Below, in pieces: positions 47,082 through 55,243 of a stretch of DNA of 64,000 nt; positions within the stretch are counted from its first letter, which is position 1; every line of letters starts with the position of its first letter. This DNA is from Agromyces bauzanensis. Its GTDB lineage: Bacteria; Actinomycetota; Actinomycetes; Actinomycetales; Microbacteriaceae. The position numbers and the translations under genes are program-made. Under the pieces are notes generated by a model. It did no database searches. It saw only the letters and a list, made by a program, of their open reading frames with translations, and was not told where the DNA came from. The stretch covers positions 62,001 through 126,000 of the forward strand of contig NZ_BMMD01000002.1 of NCBI RefSeq assembly GCF_014645655.1. The letters run 5' to 3'.

Positions 47082-47088
47082 GAGAGCC

Positions 47089-47970
47089 ATGCCCGCAACC
47101 TTCGTCGTCGTCCCCCTCTGGCAGGGTTCCGTGTCCGCTCGCGCGATGAGCCATGCCGACGGGGCGATTGCCATCCAGGGCGATCTCCCATCCGCTTCCA
47201 CCCTCATCGTGGAGGTGCCGGTCGAGGCCGGGGACTCCCTCGGTACCGGCGTTCGCCGGTACAGCGCGCTGCGGCGCGTGCGCGAGCGCACCGAGGAGGC
47301 CCTCGCGGGCGTGCCCGACTGGGCGCTCACGATCGGCGGCGACTGCAGCGCATCGCTCGCCGCGGTCGCGCACGCATCACGGCGCACGGGCGGCGACCTG
47401 GCCGTACTGTGGCTCGATGCGCATCCTGACCTGAACACCCCGGAGTCGTCGCCGTCGGGCGGGTTCGGCGGCATGACGCTCCGTGCGATCGCGGGCGAGG
47501 GCGCCGAGGGGCTCGCGCTCGACGAGACGACGCGCGTGGACCCGGCTCGCCTCGTGCTCGGGGGCATCCGCGCCGTCGACGACGGGGAGCAGCGCTTCAT
47601 CGACGAGCACGGCATCACGGTGCTCACGGTGGACGATCTCTCGGATCCGACGGTCGTCATCGGCGCACTCGAGCGGACCGGGGCCGCGAACGTGTTCGTG
47701 CACGTCGACCTCGACGTGCTCGACCCGTCGGCGCTCGCGGGCCTCTCGTACCCGATGCCGTTCGGGGTCGATGCCGCCGCCCTCGCGGCGCTGCTCCGCG
47801 CGGTGGCCGCGCACTTCCCGCTCGCCGGCGCCGCGATCGCGGGTTTCGCACCGGGCTCCGGCGACGCCGCGAGCAATGACCTTCCCACGATCCTCCGGCT
47901 CGTCGGCGCGCTCACTGCCGGCGAGCGGGCGGCGCGCGAGAACGCAGCGCGCCAGGCCGATGCGATCTGA
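47089..47970 (+). CDS. Arginase/agmatinase/formiminoglutamase family hydrolase
   Basis: A 293-residue ureohydrolase-fold enzyme with the binuclear manganese motifs LTIGGDCSASLA (usually GGDHS; here Cys replaces His), LWLDAHPDLN and VFVHVDLDVLDPSAL. The His-to-Cys change is shared by some actinobacterial paralogues, so activity may be altered. The substrate may be arginine, agmatine or another guanidino compound; it cannot be decided here. It is 27 nt upstream of the disulfide oxidoreductase gene. Confidence 0.85.
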   Translation: MPATFVVVPLWQGSVSARAMSHADGAIAIQGDLPSASTLIVEVPVEAGDSLGTGVRRYSALRRVRERTEEALAGVPDWALTIGGDCSASLAAVAHASRRTGGDLAVLWLDAHPDLNTPESSPSGGFGGMTLRAIAGEGAEGLALDETTRVDPARLVLGGIRAVDDGEQRFIDEHGITVLTVDDLSDPTVVIGALERTGAANVFVHVDLDVLDPSALAGLSYPMPFGVDAAALAALLRAVAAHFPLAGAAIAGFAPGSGDAASNDLPTILRLVGALTAGERAARENAARQADAI

Positions 47971-47997
47971 CGCAGGCACCCGACCGAGAGGAGACAC

Positions 47998-49440
47998 ATG
48001 GAACGCGAGGTGGACGTCATCGTCCTGGGCGGCGGCCCCGTCGGCGAGAACGTGGCCGACCGCACCCGCGCGGGGGGCCTTGAGACCGTGATCGTCGAGC
48101 GCGAGCTCGTCGGCGGCGAGTGCTCGTACTGGGCGTGCATCCCGTCGAAGACCCTGCTCCGCAGCGCGGCCGCATTGCGGGCGGCTCGGCGCGTGTCCGG
48201 CGCGGCCGAGGCGATCACGGGATCGCTCGACGTGGCGGCGGTGCTTCGCCGACGCGACTACTGGGTGTCGGACTGGACCGACACGGGCGCGGTCGGCTGG
48301 CTCGACAGCGTGGGCATCGAGCTCGAGCGCGGCTCCGGCCGCCTCGACGGGCCCCGACGCGTCGTGGTGGAACGATCCGACGGCACGGAGGTGACGCTCG
48401 TCGCCCGTCATGCGGTCGTGGTCTCCACGGGCTCCGATCCGGTCGTGCCGCCCATTCCCGGACTCGTCGAGGCCCGCCCATGGACGAGCCGCGACGCGAC
48501 GAGCGCGAAGGATCCGCCCGCCCGCCTCGCGATCATCGGCGGCGGCGTCGTGGCGACCGAGATGGCGACCGCGTACGCGGGCTTCGGCACCGAGGTCACC
48601 CTGCTCGTGCGCAGCCGCCTGCTCGGCGGCTTCGAGCCCTTCGCCGGCGAGGCCGTCGCGGCCGGGCTGCGCGGGCTCGGGGCATCCGTGCGGCTCGGTG
48701 TCGAGCCGACGAAGGTCGAGCGCACCGAGCAGGGCGAGGTGGTCATCACGCTCGACGACGAATCGAGCGTGACGGCCGACGAGGTACTCGTCGCGACCGG
48801 ACGCACGCCCCGCACCCGAAGGATCGGGCTCGACACCGTGGACCTCGAGCCCGGCGCCTGGCTCGACGTCGACGAGACCATGCTCGTGCACGGGGCCACG
48901 GGCGACGGCGACTGGCTGTACGCCACCGGCGACGTCAACCATCGGGCACTCCTCACCCATCAGGGCAAGTACCAGGGCCGCGCGGCGGGCGACGTGATCG
49001 CCGCCCGGGCGAAGGGCACTCGCGTCGACGCGTCGCCGTGGGGCGTGCACGCCGCGACGGCCGACCACGCCGCCGTGCCGCAGGTCGTGTTCGCCGAGCC
49101 AGAGTGCGTCGCGGTCGGACTCACCGAGGCCGCGGCCCGCCGAGCGGGCATCGAGGTGCGCATCGGCGACGTCGCCATGGAGTCGGCGAGCGGCGCCGGC
49201 ATCCTCGCCGACGGCTACGAGGGACGTGCGCGTCTCGTGGTCGACGCCGGGCGAGGGGTCGTCGTCGGCGCGACCTTCGTCGGCCAGGACGTCGCCGAGC
49301 TGCTGCACGCCGCGACGACCGCGATCGTCGGCGAGGTCCCCGTCGACCGGCTCTGGCACGCGGTGCCCGCCTTCCCGACCATGAGCGAGGTCTGGCTGCG
49401 GCTGCTCGAGGACCTCGGGCGGCCCGAGGCCGCCGCGTGA
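47998..49440 (+). CDS. Pyridine nucleotide-disulfide oxidoreductase (class I, CxxxxC)
   Basis: A 480-residue flavoprotein. FAD motif VDVIVLGGGPVGENVADRT; redox-active pair in GGECSYWACIPSKTLLR near residue 40; NAD(P) motif LAIIGGGVVATEMATAYAGF; second FAD motif WLYATGDVNHRALLTHQGKY; C-terminal dimerisation domain with the active-site His region ELLHAATTAIVGEVP. Resembles mercuric reductase/lipoamide dehydrogenase relatives but has no N-terminal metal domain and no C-terminal metal-binding Cys pair. The electron acceptor is unknown. GAGAGGAG precedes the ATG; GTGA overlap to the next gene. Confidence 0.9.
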   Translation: MEREVDVIVLGGGPVGENVADRTRAGGLETVIVERELVGGECSYWACIPSKTLLRSAAALRAARRVSGAAEAITGSLDVAAVLRRRDYWVSDWTDTGAVGWLDSVGIELERGSGRLDGPRRVVVERSDGTEVTLVARHAVVVSTGSDPVVPPIPGLVEARPWTSRDATSAKDPPARLAIIGGGVVATEMATAYAGFGTEVTLLVRSRLLGGFEPFAGEAVAAGLRGLGASVRLGVEPTKVERTEQGEVVITLDDESSVTADEVLVATGRTPRTRRIGLDTVDLEPGAWLDVDETMLVHGATGDGDWLYATGDVNHRALLTHQGKYQGRAAGDVIAARAKGTRVDASPWGVHAATADHAAVPQVVFAEPECVAVGLTEAAARRAGIEVRIGDVAMESASGAGILADGYEGRARLVVDAGRGVVVGATFVGQDVAELLHAATTAIVGEVPVDRLWHAVPAFPTMSEVWLRLLEDLGRPEAAA

Positions 49441-49847
49441 GCGACCGGATGCTCCGGATCCGCCTCACCGACTCGCCCATCAGCCGCGCGGGGTACTGGT
49501 GGGCGACCCTCGTGGGCTTCACCTGGGGCTTCCTGTGGAGCACCGGGCCGATCGCGGTGCGCCAGGGGCTCATCGTGTTCACGGGCATGCCGAAGTGGAC
49601 GTTCGGGCGGGGCGGCTCGTGCGTGGGCGGCTGCTACCTCACCGAGCGCAACGCCGGCGACGTCGTGCTCGGCCACGAGGCGGTGCACCGGGCGCAATGG
49701 CGCAAGTACGGGATGCTCTTCCCGTTGCTCTACTTCGCGTCGGGGTTCGATCCCCTGCGGAACCGCTTCGAGATCGAGGCGGGACTGGAGGCCGGCGGCT
49801 ACGTCGGCCGCGGGCGGCCGGTGCGGAAGCCCGGCACGCCTCGCTGA
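49437..49847 (+). CDS. Small membrane-associated protein with HEAVH motif
   Basis: A 136-residue protein starting at a GTG that overlaps the flavoprotein stop by 4 nt. One hydrophobic stretch (YWWATLVGFTWGFLWSTGPI, about residues 20-39), then GRGGSCVGGCYLTERN with two cysteines near 62-66, then VLGHEAVHRAQWRKYG near residue 78: an HExxH-type zinc-protease signature. GFDPLRNRFEIEAGLEAGGY follows, where the Glu in FEIEAG could be a third ligand. Homologues in Microbacteriaceae are often called Fe-S oxidoreductase, a label the sequence does not support well. A small metalloprotease is possible but unproven. Confidence 0.75.
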   Translation: MSDRMLRIRLTDSPISRAGYWWATLVGFTWGFLWSTGPIAVRQGLIVFTGMPKWTFGRGGSCVGGCYLTERNAGDVVLGHEAVHRAQWRKYGMLFPLLYFASGFDPLRNRFEIEAGLEAGGYVGRGRPVRKPGTPR

Positions 49848-49907
49848 GACGCCGAACGGCCCGAACGCGCGCGGCTGCGGCATCCCGGCCCTTCGATGCC
49901 CCTCGGC

Positions 49908-49966
49908 GCGCCAGTTCCGCGCCCGGTGCGCCAGTTGAACTGGCGCACCGGGCGCGGACGTGGCGC
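49908..49966. repeat. Palindromic intergenic repeat, copy C
   Basis: Arms 49908-49936 and 49938-49966 match at 27 of 29 positions around a single-base centre, the most nearly perfect copy. It starts with GCGCCAGTTCCGCG, a variant of the shared GCGCCACTTCCGCG. It lies between the convergent ends of the HEAVH-protein and amidase genes. Confidence 0.85.
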
Positions 49967-50054
49967 GGGAGCGTGGAGAGCCCCGGGTCAGCCGGTCGAG
50001 CTGCCCGGAGCTCAGCGAATACGGCGGTGCCATCGCTGACGTCGGTGCCGCCCG

Positions 50055-50115
50055 TGCGCCACTTCCGGCGGTTCTGCGCCATCCGTCGTGGCGCGTTGGC
50101 TGCGGAAGTGGCGCA
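50055..50115. repeat. Palindromic intergenic repeat, copy D
   Basis: Outer arms TGCGCCACTTCCG (50055-50067) and CGGAAGTGGCGCA (50103-50115) match perfectly; inner TGCGCCA and TGGCGCG pair around a 7-nt centre. It is 88 nt from copy C in the same gap, upstream of the amidase stop in plus-strand terms. Confidence 0.83.
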
Positions 50116-50130
50116 GCCCGGACCCCGGAG

Positions 50131-51555
50131 TCACCAGTTCGGCGGATGCCGGTGCCCTCGTCGCACGCGACGCTCCAGCTGTGCCGCGAGCGCGAAGAGC
50201 GTCGCCTCGCCGCCCGGCCGGCCGATGAGCTGCACGCCCATCGGCACGCCGCCCGCAGTCTCGTCGACGGGCACCGTGATGGCCGGAAGCCCCGCGACGT
50301 TGACGAACGACGTGAACGGCGTCACCTGCACCTGCTGGGCGAAGTTCCGCTCGCCGTCCTCCTGGTCGTACCGGCCCACCGGCGGCGGCGTGAGCGCGAG
50401 GGCGGGCGTCAGCACCGCATCGAACGCCGCGAACCGGCGGATGACGCGCTCCTCGAAGCCCGCGAGCCACGCGAGTGCCTCGGCGAGCTGCCGGGCCGGC
50501 AACGACCGCCCCCGCAGCATGAGCCACCGCGTGAGCGGCTCGAGCAGCGCCTCCGCCTCGCCGTCGACGTCGATCGTCGCCGCGCCGGCCTGCCAGATGG
50601 TGCGGAACGCCGCGGGATACCCCGGCTCGGGCGCCGGCGCGATCGCCTCGACGCCGTGGCCGAGCGCGTCGAACGCCGAGATCGCCCGCTCCAGCGCGGC
50701 GTGCGCCTCGGGCGCGATGGTGATCTCGTAGGCGTCGTCCCACGGCGTGTCGGTCACGACGCCGAGCTGGAAACGCCCCTCGCCGCGGATCGCCGCTCCG
50801 AGGTACGGGCCGTCGTCGCCCGGCGCGCGCACGGCGAATCGGTGAGCGGCGGGGTATCCGGTCGGCGCGATGATCCCATCGAGGAGGAGCGCGGCGTCGG
50901 CGACGTTGCGCGCGATCGGTCCCACGACGCCGAGGCCGGCGAGGCTCGCGAGCCCGGGTCCGGCCGGCACGCGGCCCCGAGACGGCTTGAGGCCGACGAG
51001 GCCGCACGCCGCCGCCGGGATGCGGATCGACCCGCCGCCGTCGGATCCCGGCGCGAACGGCAGCATCCCGGATGCCACGGCCGCCGCCGCCCCCCCGCTG
51101 GAGCCGCCCGCACCGAGCGACGGGTCCCATGGGTTGCGGGTCGGCGGCCCGGCGAGGCCCTCCGTGTACGACGGCAGCCCGAACTCCGGCGTCGCGCTCT
51201 TGCCGAGGCTCACGGCTCCCGCGTCGTCGACCGCACGCACGAGCTCGTCGGACTCGTCGGGCACGAAATCGGCGAACGCACGAGAGCCCAACCGGGTGGG
51301 CACCCCTGCGCGCCGGTGCAGGTCCTTGTCGGCGAGCGGCATGCCCCACAGCGGGGCGGCGGTGGCCACGTGCTCCTCCACGAACCGCGCGCGGTTGATC
51401 GCTGCGTCGGGCGTCACCGTGGCGAACGCGCCGATCGCGCCGTCGAGCCGCTCGATGCGGTCGAGGTAGTGGCGGGCGACCTCGACCGGCGACACGTCGC
51501 GCCGCTGCAACAGCTGGTGGAGCTCGAGGGCCGTGTACTCGTGCAGCTCGGTCAT
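50131..51555 (-). CDS. Amidase (amidase-signature family)
   Basis: A 474-residue Ser-cisSer-Lys hydrolase. The catalytic lysine is in GMPLADKDLHRRAGVP near residue 77, and the signature GAGGSSGGAAAAVASGMLPF and GSDGGGSIRIPAAACGLVGL supply the two serines. Related to GatA, but no gatB/gatC is near, so it is a stand-alone amidase of unknown substrate. GGAGG touches the ATG and is too close to serve; TATGCT (51567-51562) stands 6 nt upstream, suggesting a leaderless message. Confidence 0.92.
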   Translation of the reverse strand: MTELHEYTALELHQLLQRRDVSPVEVARHYLDRIERLDGAIGAFATVTPDAAINRARFVEEHVATAAPLWGMPLADKDLHRRAGVPTRLGSRAFADFVPDESDELVRAVDDAGAVSLGKSATPEFGLPSYTEGLAGPPTRNPWDPSLGAGGSSGGAAAAVASGMLPFAPGSDGGGSIRIPAAACGLVGLKPSRGRVPAGPGLASLAGLGVVGPIARNVADAALLLDGIIAPTGYPAAHRFAVRAPGDDGPYLGAAIRGEGRFQLGVVTDTPWDDAYEITIAPEAHAALERAISAFDALGHGVEAIAPAPEPGYPAAFRTIWQAGAATIDVDGEAEALLEPLTRWLMLRGRSLPARQLAEALAWLAGFEERVIRRFAAFDAVLTPALALTPPPVGRYDQEDGERNFAQQVQVTPFTSFVNVAGLPAITVPVDETAGGVPMGVQLIGRPGGEATLFALAAQLERRVRRGHRHPPNW

Positions 51556-51561
51556 CCTCCG

Positions 51562-51597
51562 AGCATACGGTCGAAGGCGCGTCCCGATCGCTATGGT
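51562..51597. promoter_or_regulatory. Divergent leaderless promoter pair, amidase and membrane protein
   Basis: In a 48-nt gap, TATGCT on the minus strand (51567-51562) ends 6 nt before the amidase ATG, and TATGGT on the plus strand (51592-51597) ends 6 nt before the ATG at 51604. The symmetric layout copies that of the argS/lipoprotein gap. Confidence 0.5.
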
Positions 51598-51603
51598 GAG
51601 GGC

Positions 51604-52278
51604 ATGCGTGCTCGTGGCAGCCGAGGACCGTCGACCCGGGCGTCGATCGGGGCGTCCGCCACGGCGTCGGTCGTGAGGCATCCGCTCGTCTGGGGCGCCG
51701 CCTGGGCGACGGTGTTCACGGCGCTCATCGTGGTCGCCGGCATCCTCGACTGGCCGACCCTCGCGTGGTCGATCCTCGTGCTCGTGCTCGTGGCGCCCAG
51801 CCTCGCCGCCACGATCATCGTGCTGAGCGTCACTCCGCGCGATCACCTGCACGATCGCACCACGGTGTTCGGGCACTTCTTCGTGCGCTACCTCACGCTC
51901 GTGCTCGCGTTCATGGCCTGGTCGGCGTCGGTCGTGCTGGGCGCCGTGATCTCCACGTCGATCCAACTCGCGGCCGAGGGCGACGACGAGGAGGTCGCGA
52001 GCATCGGGTTCGACCTGATGGCAGCGCTCACGCCTGCGGTCGTCGCCGTTCTCTGGGGCGCGCTCATCGTGCGCTGCGTGTGGTTCCTCGGCCGGCTGCG
52101 CGGCTGGCGGGAGGCGCCCGAGGCGAGCGAGGTGCCGGCGACCCTCTTCGCCGGCGCTCCCGCGCTCCGTCGGGTCGTCATCGGCCTCGCGCATCCGGGA
52201 CTGCTCCTGGCCACGGGCCTCGCCTCGACGGTGACCGCGCTCATCGCGGCGGAGCTCGAGCTGTACGTGGTGCTCTGA
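51604..52278 (+). CDS. Four-helix membrane protein of unknown function
   Basis: A 224-residue protein, family not recognised. Helices at about residues 30-47, 51-74, 90-120 and 140-163, with a fifth hydrophobic segment near 200-218. A loop DHLHDRTTVFGH lies between helices 2 and 3, and a short acidic stretch AAEGDDEEVAS near 122-132. No catalytic motif visible. It stands alone between the amidase and an acetyltransferase gene. Confidence 0.75.
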   Translation: MRARGSRGPSTRASIGASATASVVRHPLVWGAAWATVFTALIVVAGILDWPTLAWSILVLVLVAPSLAATIIVLSVTPRDHLHDRTTVFGHFFVRYLTLVLAFMAWSASVVLGAVISTSIQLAAEGDDEEVASIGFDLMAALTPAVVAVLWGALIVRCVWFLGRLRGWREAPEASEVPATLFAGAPALRRVVIGLAHPGLLLATGLASTVTALIAAELELYVVL

Positions 52279-52342
52279 GCCGGCTCGCGTGCGTCGGACA
52301 CGCGCGCCCCGCCCCACCGGCCGGCTCGCGGCATCCGCTCAG

Positions 52343-52921
52343 CTACTTCAGCGACTTCTGCAGCAGCACGGTGCCGAGCCAGCGCTCGAACTTGAAGCCG
52401 ACCCGGCCCATGCGGCCGATCTCCTCGAACCCGAACTTCTCGTGCAATGCGATCGACGCCTCGGCGCCCTGGTCGGCGATGACGGCGATCATCTCCTTGA
52501 GCCCTGCGGCCTTCACGCGGGCGATGAGCTCGGCGAGGAGCGCCCGCCCGAGCCCCTTGCCCGCCGCCGCGGGCCCGAGGTAGATCGAGTTCTCGACCGT
52601 GTACCGGTAGGCGCGCTTCTGCTTCCACGGCGACACGAGCGCATAGCCGAGGATCTGCCCCGACGGCGACTCGGCCACGAGGAAGGGCATGCCGAGCTTC
52701 TGGAGGTAGGAGAACTTCGCCCTCCACTCGCGAAGGGTCATCGCATCCTCATCGAACGTGACCGTTGAGTTCGCGACGTAGTAGTTGTAGATCTCGCGCA
52801 CCGCAGGCATGTCGGGGAGCCGGGCGTCGCGGATCGAGAACTCGAACGGCGCCTCGGCCGGCTCGGGCTTGCGCAGGTGACGGGGCAGCACGCGCCGCTC
52901 CTGGTATTCCTCCTCGAGCAT
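52343..52921 (-). CDS. GNAT N-acetyltransferase, phosphinothricin acetyltransferase-like
   Basis: A 192-residue acetyltransferase: SIRDARLPDMPAVREIYNYY, STVTFDEDAMTLREWRAKF and FLVAESPSGQILGYALVSPW; the acetyl-CoA loop is LGPAAAGKGLGRALLAELIA, then MIAVIADQGAEASIALHEKF GFEEIGRMGRVGFKF. This is the PAT/MddA-type layout; members acetylate phosphinothricin, methionine sulfoximine or related amino acids. TAATCT (52933-52928) stands 6 nt before the ATG. Confidence 0.9.
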   Translation of the reverse strand: MLEEEYQERRVLPRHLRKPEPAEAPFEFSIRDARLPDMPAVREIYNYYVANSTVTFDEDAMTLREWRAKFSYLQKLGMPFLVAESPSGQILGYALVSPWKQKRAYRYTVENSIYLGPAAAGKGLGRALLAELIARVKAAGLKEMIAVIADQGAEASIALHEKFGFEEIGRMGRVGFKFERWLGTVLLQKSLK

Positions 52922-52957
52922 CCCTCCAGATTACTCCGGGCGTGTTGCATCCGGATG

Positions 52958-53650
52958 TCAGTCCGGCAGGCTCCAGTCCACCGGCTCGCCGCCCTGCGCC
53001 ACCAGCATCGCGTTCGCCCGGCTGAACGGCCGCGACCCGAAGAACCCGCGACTGGCCGAGAGCGGGCTCGGGTGCGCCGACTCGATGACCGGCGTGTCAC
53101 CCAGCAGCGGCCTGAGGCCCTGGGCGTCGCGCCCCCACAGGATCGCCACGAGCGGCGTGCCGCGCGCCACCAGCGTGCGGATTGCGTGGTCGGTCACGTG
53201 CTCCCAGCCGCGCCCCCGGTGCGATGCCGGCAGGCCCGGCTGCACCGTGAGCACCCGGTTCAGCAGCATGATGCCGTTCCGGCTCCAGTGCGTGAGGTCG
53301 CCGTGCGCGGGCGGCGCGATGCCGAGGTCGTCGGCGAGCTCGCGGTAGATGTTCGCGAGGCTGCGCGGCACCGGCCGCACGTGCGGGTCGACGGCGAAGG
53401 AGAGGCCGATCGGATGCCCCGGCGTCGGGTACGGGTCCTGGCCCACGATGAGCACCCGCACGCCGTCGAGCGGCGCGCCGAACGCCCGCAGCACCCGGTC
53501 GCCGCTCGGCAGGTAGCCGCGGCCTGCCGCCGTCTCGGCGCGGAGGAAGTCGCCGAGCGCGGCGATCCCCGCCCCGACGGGCGCGAGGGCGCGCGCCCAG
53601 CCCGGGTCGATGAGGCCGTCGGCGGCGAGCTCGTCGAGGGTCTTCGCCAC
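52958..53650 (-). CDS. ung: Uracil-DNA glycosylase
   Basis: A 230-residue family 1 enzyme removing uracil from DNA. Active-site motif [20 protein letters not shown] with the catalytic Asp; [20 protein letters not shown]; and the minor-groove loop [19 protein letters not shown] with the catalytic His. GTG start at 53650, 1 nt after the stop of the small relic gene upstream. Confidence 0.95.
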   Translation of the reverse strand: MAKTLDELAADGLIDPGWARALAPVGAGIAALGDFLRAETAAGRGYLPSGDRVLRAFGAPLDGVRVLIVGQDPYPTPGHPIGLSFAVDPHVRPVPRSLANIYRELADDLGIAPPAHGDLTHWSRNGIMLLNRVLTVQPGLPASHRGRGWEHVTDHAIRTLVARGTPLVAILWGRDAQGLRPLLGDTPVIESAHPSPLSASRGFFGSRPFSRANAMLVAQGGEPVDWSLPD

Positions 53651-53651
53651 G

Positions 53652-53813
53652 TCAGGCGCCGATCGTCGACACGAGCACACCCGACTCCGCGGGGAGCGCC
53701 CGCCAGACGCTGCCGTGCCCGGCCACGCGCAGGCCGCCGTCGCCGACGAACGCCGCAAATGCGGCGCCGTCGGGCTCCTCCTGCCAACCACCGCCCACCA
53801 GGTGCACGCTCAC
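53652..53813 (-). pseudogene. Internally deleted remnant of a peptidase E-like/glutamine amidotransferase-fold gene
   Basis: A 53-codon frame from GTG 53813: residues 1-20 ([20 protein letters not shown]) match the N-terminus of actinobacterial peptidase E-like proteins of about 230 residues. The last about 28 ([30 protein letters not shown]) look like their C-terminal strand. The middle, including the catalytic nucleophile, is missing, but the frame is kept. It overlaps the phosphoribosyltransferase stop by 4 nt and ends 1 nt before ung, so it is still translated as a tiny protein if the operon is. A genuine small protein is the alternative. Confidence 0.55.
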
Positions 53814-54334
53814 GCGGCACCCTCCGCGAGGTCGACGGGCGGCAGCGCCGACCACGGGAACACGATCCAGTCGTCGGTGCGCCGGTGGTCGTAGTCGGGC
53901 TCGAGCACCGTGTGCGACTTCGTGTAGAGCGTCGCGGTGCGCACCTCGGCGCCCTCGTCGCGGATGATGGCGACGACCTTAGCGAGCGTGCGGCCGGAGT
54001 CGGAGACGTCATCGACGAGGAGCACGCGCTTGCCGCCGAGCGCGGGGGCGTCGAGCATCGGCGGATGCAGCACCGGCTCGGGCAGGCGCTCGTCGATGCC
54101 CGAGTAGAACTCCACGTTGATCGAGCCGCACGCCTTGGTGCCGAGTGCGTACGAGACGGCGCCCGCGAGGAGCAGCCCGCCCCTGGCGATCGCGATCACG
54201 ACATCGGGCCGGAAGCCCGACCGGAGCACGTCGCCGGCGAGAGCCCTCGCGGCGTCGCCGAACTCGTCCCAGGTGAGGATCTCGCGCCGGATCCCGTCGA
54301 CGCCCCTGGCGGCGTCGTTCGCATCGAAGGTCAT
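53810..54334 (-). CDS. Phosphoribosyltransferase (xanthine/guanine type)
   Basis: A 174-residue type I PRTase. The PRPP-binding motif is KRVLLVDDVSDSGRTLAKVV near residue 105; the N-terminal loop PDVVIAIARGGLLLAGAVSY and the C-terminal base-binding segment DDWIVFPWSALPP are typical of Gpt/HGPRT-like enzymes. It likely salvages a 6-oxopurine; the exact base is uncertain. First gene of the PRT-relic-ung run. Confidence 0.88.
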   Translation of the reverse strand: MTFDANDAARGVDGIRREILTWDEFGDAARALAGDVLRSGFRPDVVIAIARGGLLLAGAVSYALGTKACGSINVEFYSGIDERLPEPVLHPPMLDAPALGGKRVLLVDDVSDSGRTLAKVVAIIRDEGAEVRTATLYTKSHTVLEPDYDHRRTDDWIVFPWSALPPVDLAEGAA

Positions 54335-54343
54335 CCCGTCAGG

Positions 54344-55243
54344 CTACCCGGCGGGTCCGGCGGGATGCGCACCGTCGACATCCGCTGCCGCTGCCTCGGG
54401 GTCCGCCTCAACCTCCGCCCTCGCCTTCGCGTCCAGGTCGGCGTCCGCCTCGGCATCCGCCTCGAGGTCCGCCTCCGCCTGCAGGTCGGCCTCCGCCTGC
54501 GCCGCGGCCGCGGCGGGGTCGGGCTCCTCCCCCGCCGCGAGCGAGGGCGGCGCCGCGAGCGTGCCGCCGCCCTGGTGCCGGAGCCCAGCGACCCGCTCGT
54601 TGAGGAAGGAGATGATCGTCGCCGACGCCGTGCCGACGATCGCGACGCCGCCTGCCATCAGCAGGACCGCGTAGAACCGGCCGAGCGAGGTCACCGGGTA
54701 GGTGTCGCCATAGCCCACGGTCGCGATCGTGACGACCGCCCACCAGATGGCATCGCCGAAGGTAACGATGTTGGCCCCCGGCGCGTAGCGCTCGGCTTCC
54801 AGCGTGGCGAGCGCGAGGAAGAACACCCATGCGAACGCGTAGGCGAGTGCGAGCGTGATGAACTGCGCTCGGACTGCCGTCGGCGTGTGCCGTTTCAGGA
54901 CCGGGAGATTCTGCAGGAGGCCGACGACGCGGAGTGCACGGAACACCGGCAGGATGGCCGAGAGCACCTCGAACGGATGATGCCAGGCGTAGTGCCAGCG
55001 TCGGCCGCGCGGCGTAAGCGAGATCCGGATGATGACATCGATGACGAAGATCACCCAGGTGGTGATGAGGATGACGGCCAGGACGGTCGTCACCCCCTGT
55101 GGCCGATCCGGCCACAGCACGTAGACCGTGTAGCCGAGGACGAACAGCACGCCGAGCAACGCGAGGGTGCGCCCGGTCACGTCGACGTAGCGACGACGGC
55201 GTCGCGTCGCCTCGTCGCCCTCGGGCCCGCCCCGCAGGCTCAT
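54344..55243 (-). CDS. Voltage-gated-type potassium channel
   Basis: A 299-residue channel subunit. Helices S1-S2 at about residues 27-45 and 53-75, an S3/S4-like segment ILPVFRALRVVGLLQNLPVL near 95-115, S5 near 130-148, and the selectivity filter VTIATVGYGDTYPV near 172, followed by S6. It assembles as a tetramer. The last about 70 residues are an acidic Ala/Glu/Asp repeat tail (EADLQAEADLEADAEADADL), disordered. ATGA overlap with the SDR gene. Confidence 0.9.
   Translation of the reverse strand: MSLRGGPEGDEATRRRRRYVDVTGRTLALLGVLFVLGYTVYVLWPDRPQGVTTVLAVILITTWVIFVIDVIIRISLTPRGRRWHYAWHHPFEVLSAILPVFRALRVVGLLQNLPVLKRHTPTAVRAQFITLALAYAFAWVFFLALATLEAERYAPGANIVTFGDAIWWAVVTIATVGYGDTYPVTSLGRFYAVLLMAGGVAIVGTASATIISFLNERVAGLRHQGGGTLAAPPSLAAGEEPDPAAAAAQAEADLQAEADLEADAEADADLDAKARAEVEADPEAAAADVDGAHPAGPAG

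Noticed and set aside
47998-49440. Mercuric reductase
   Set aside because: No N-terminal metal-binding domain, no C-terminal vicinal Cys pair and no mer genes nearby; kept as a general disulfide oxidoreductase.
50131-51555. GatA subunit of the amidotransferase
   Set aside because: gatB and gatC are absent nearby and the sequence outside the signature motif is not GatA-like.
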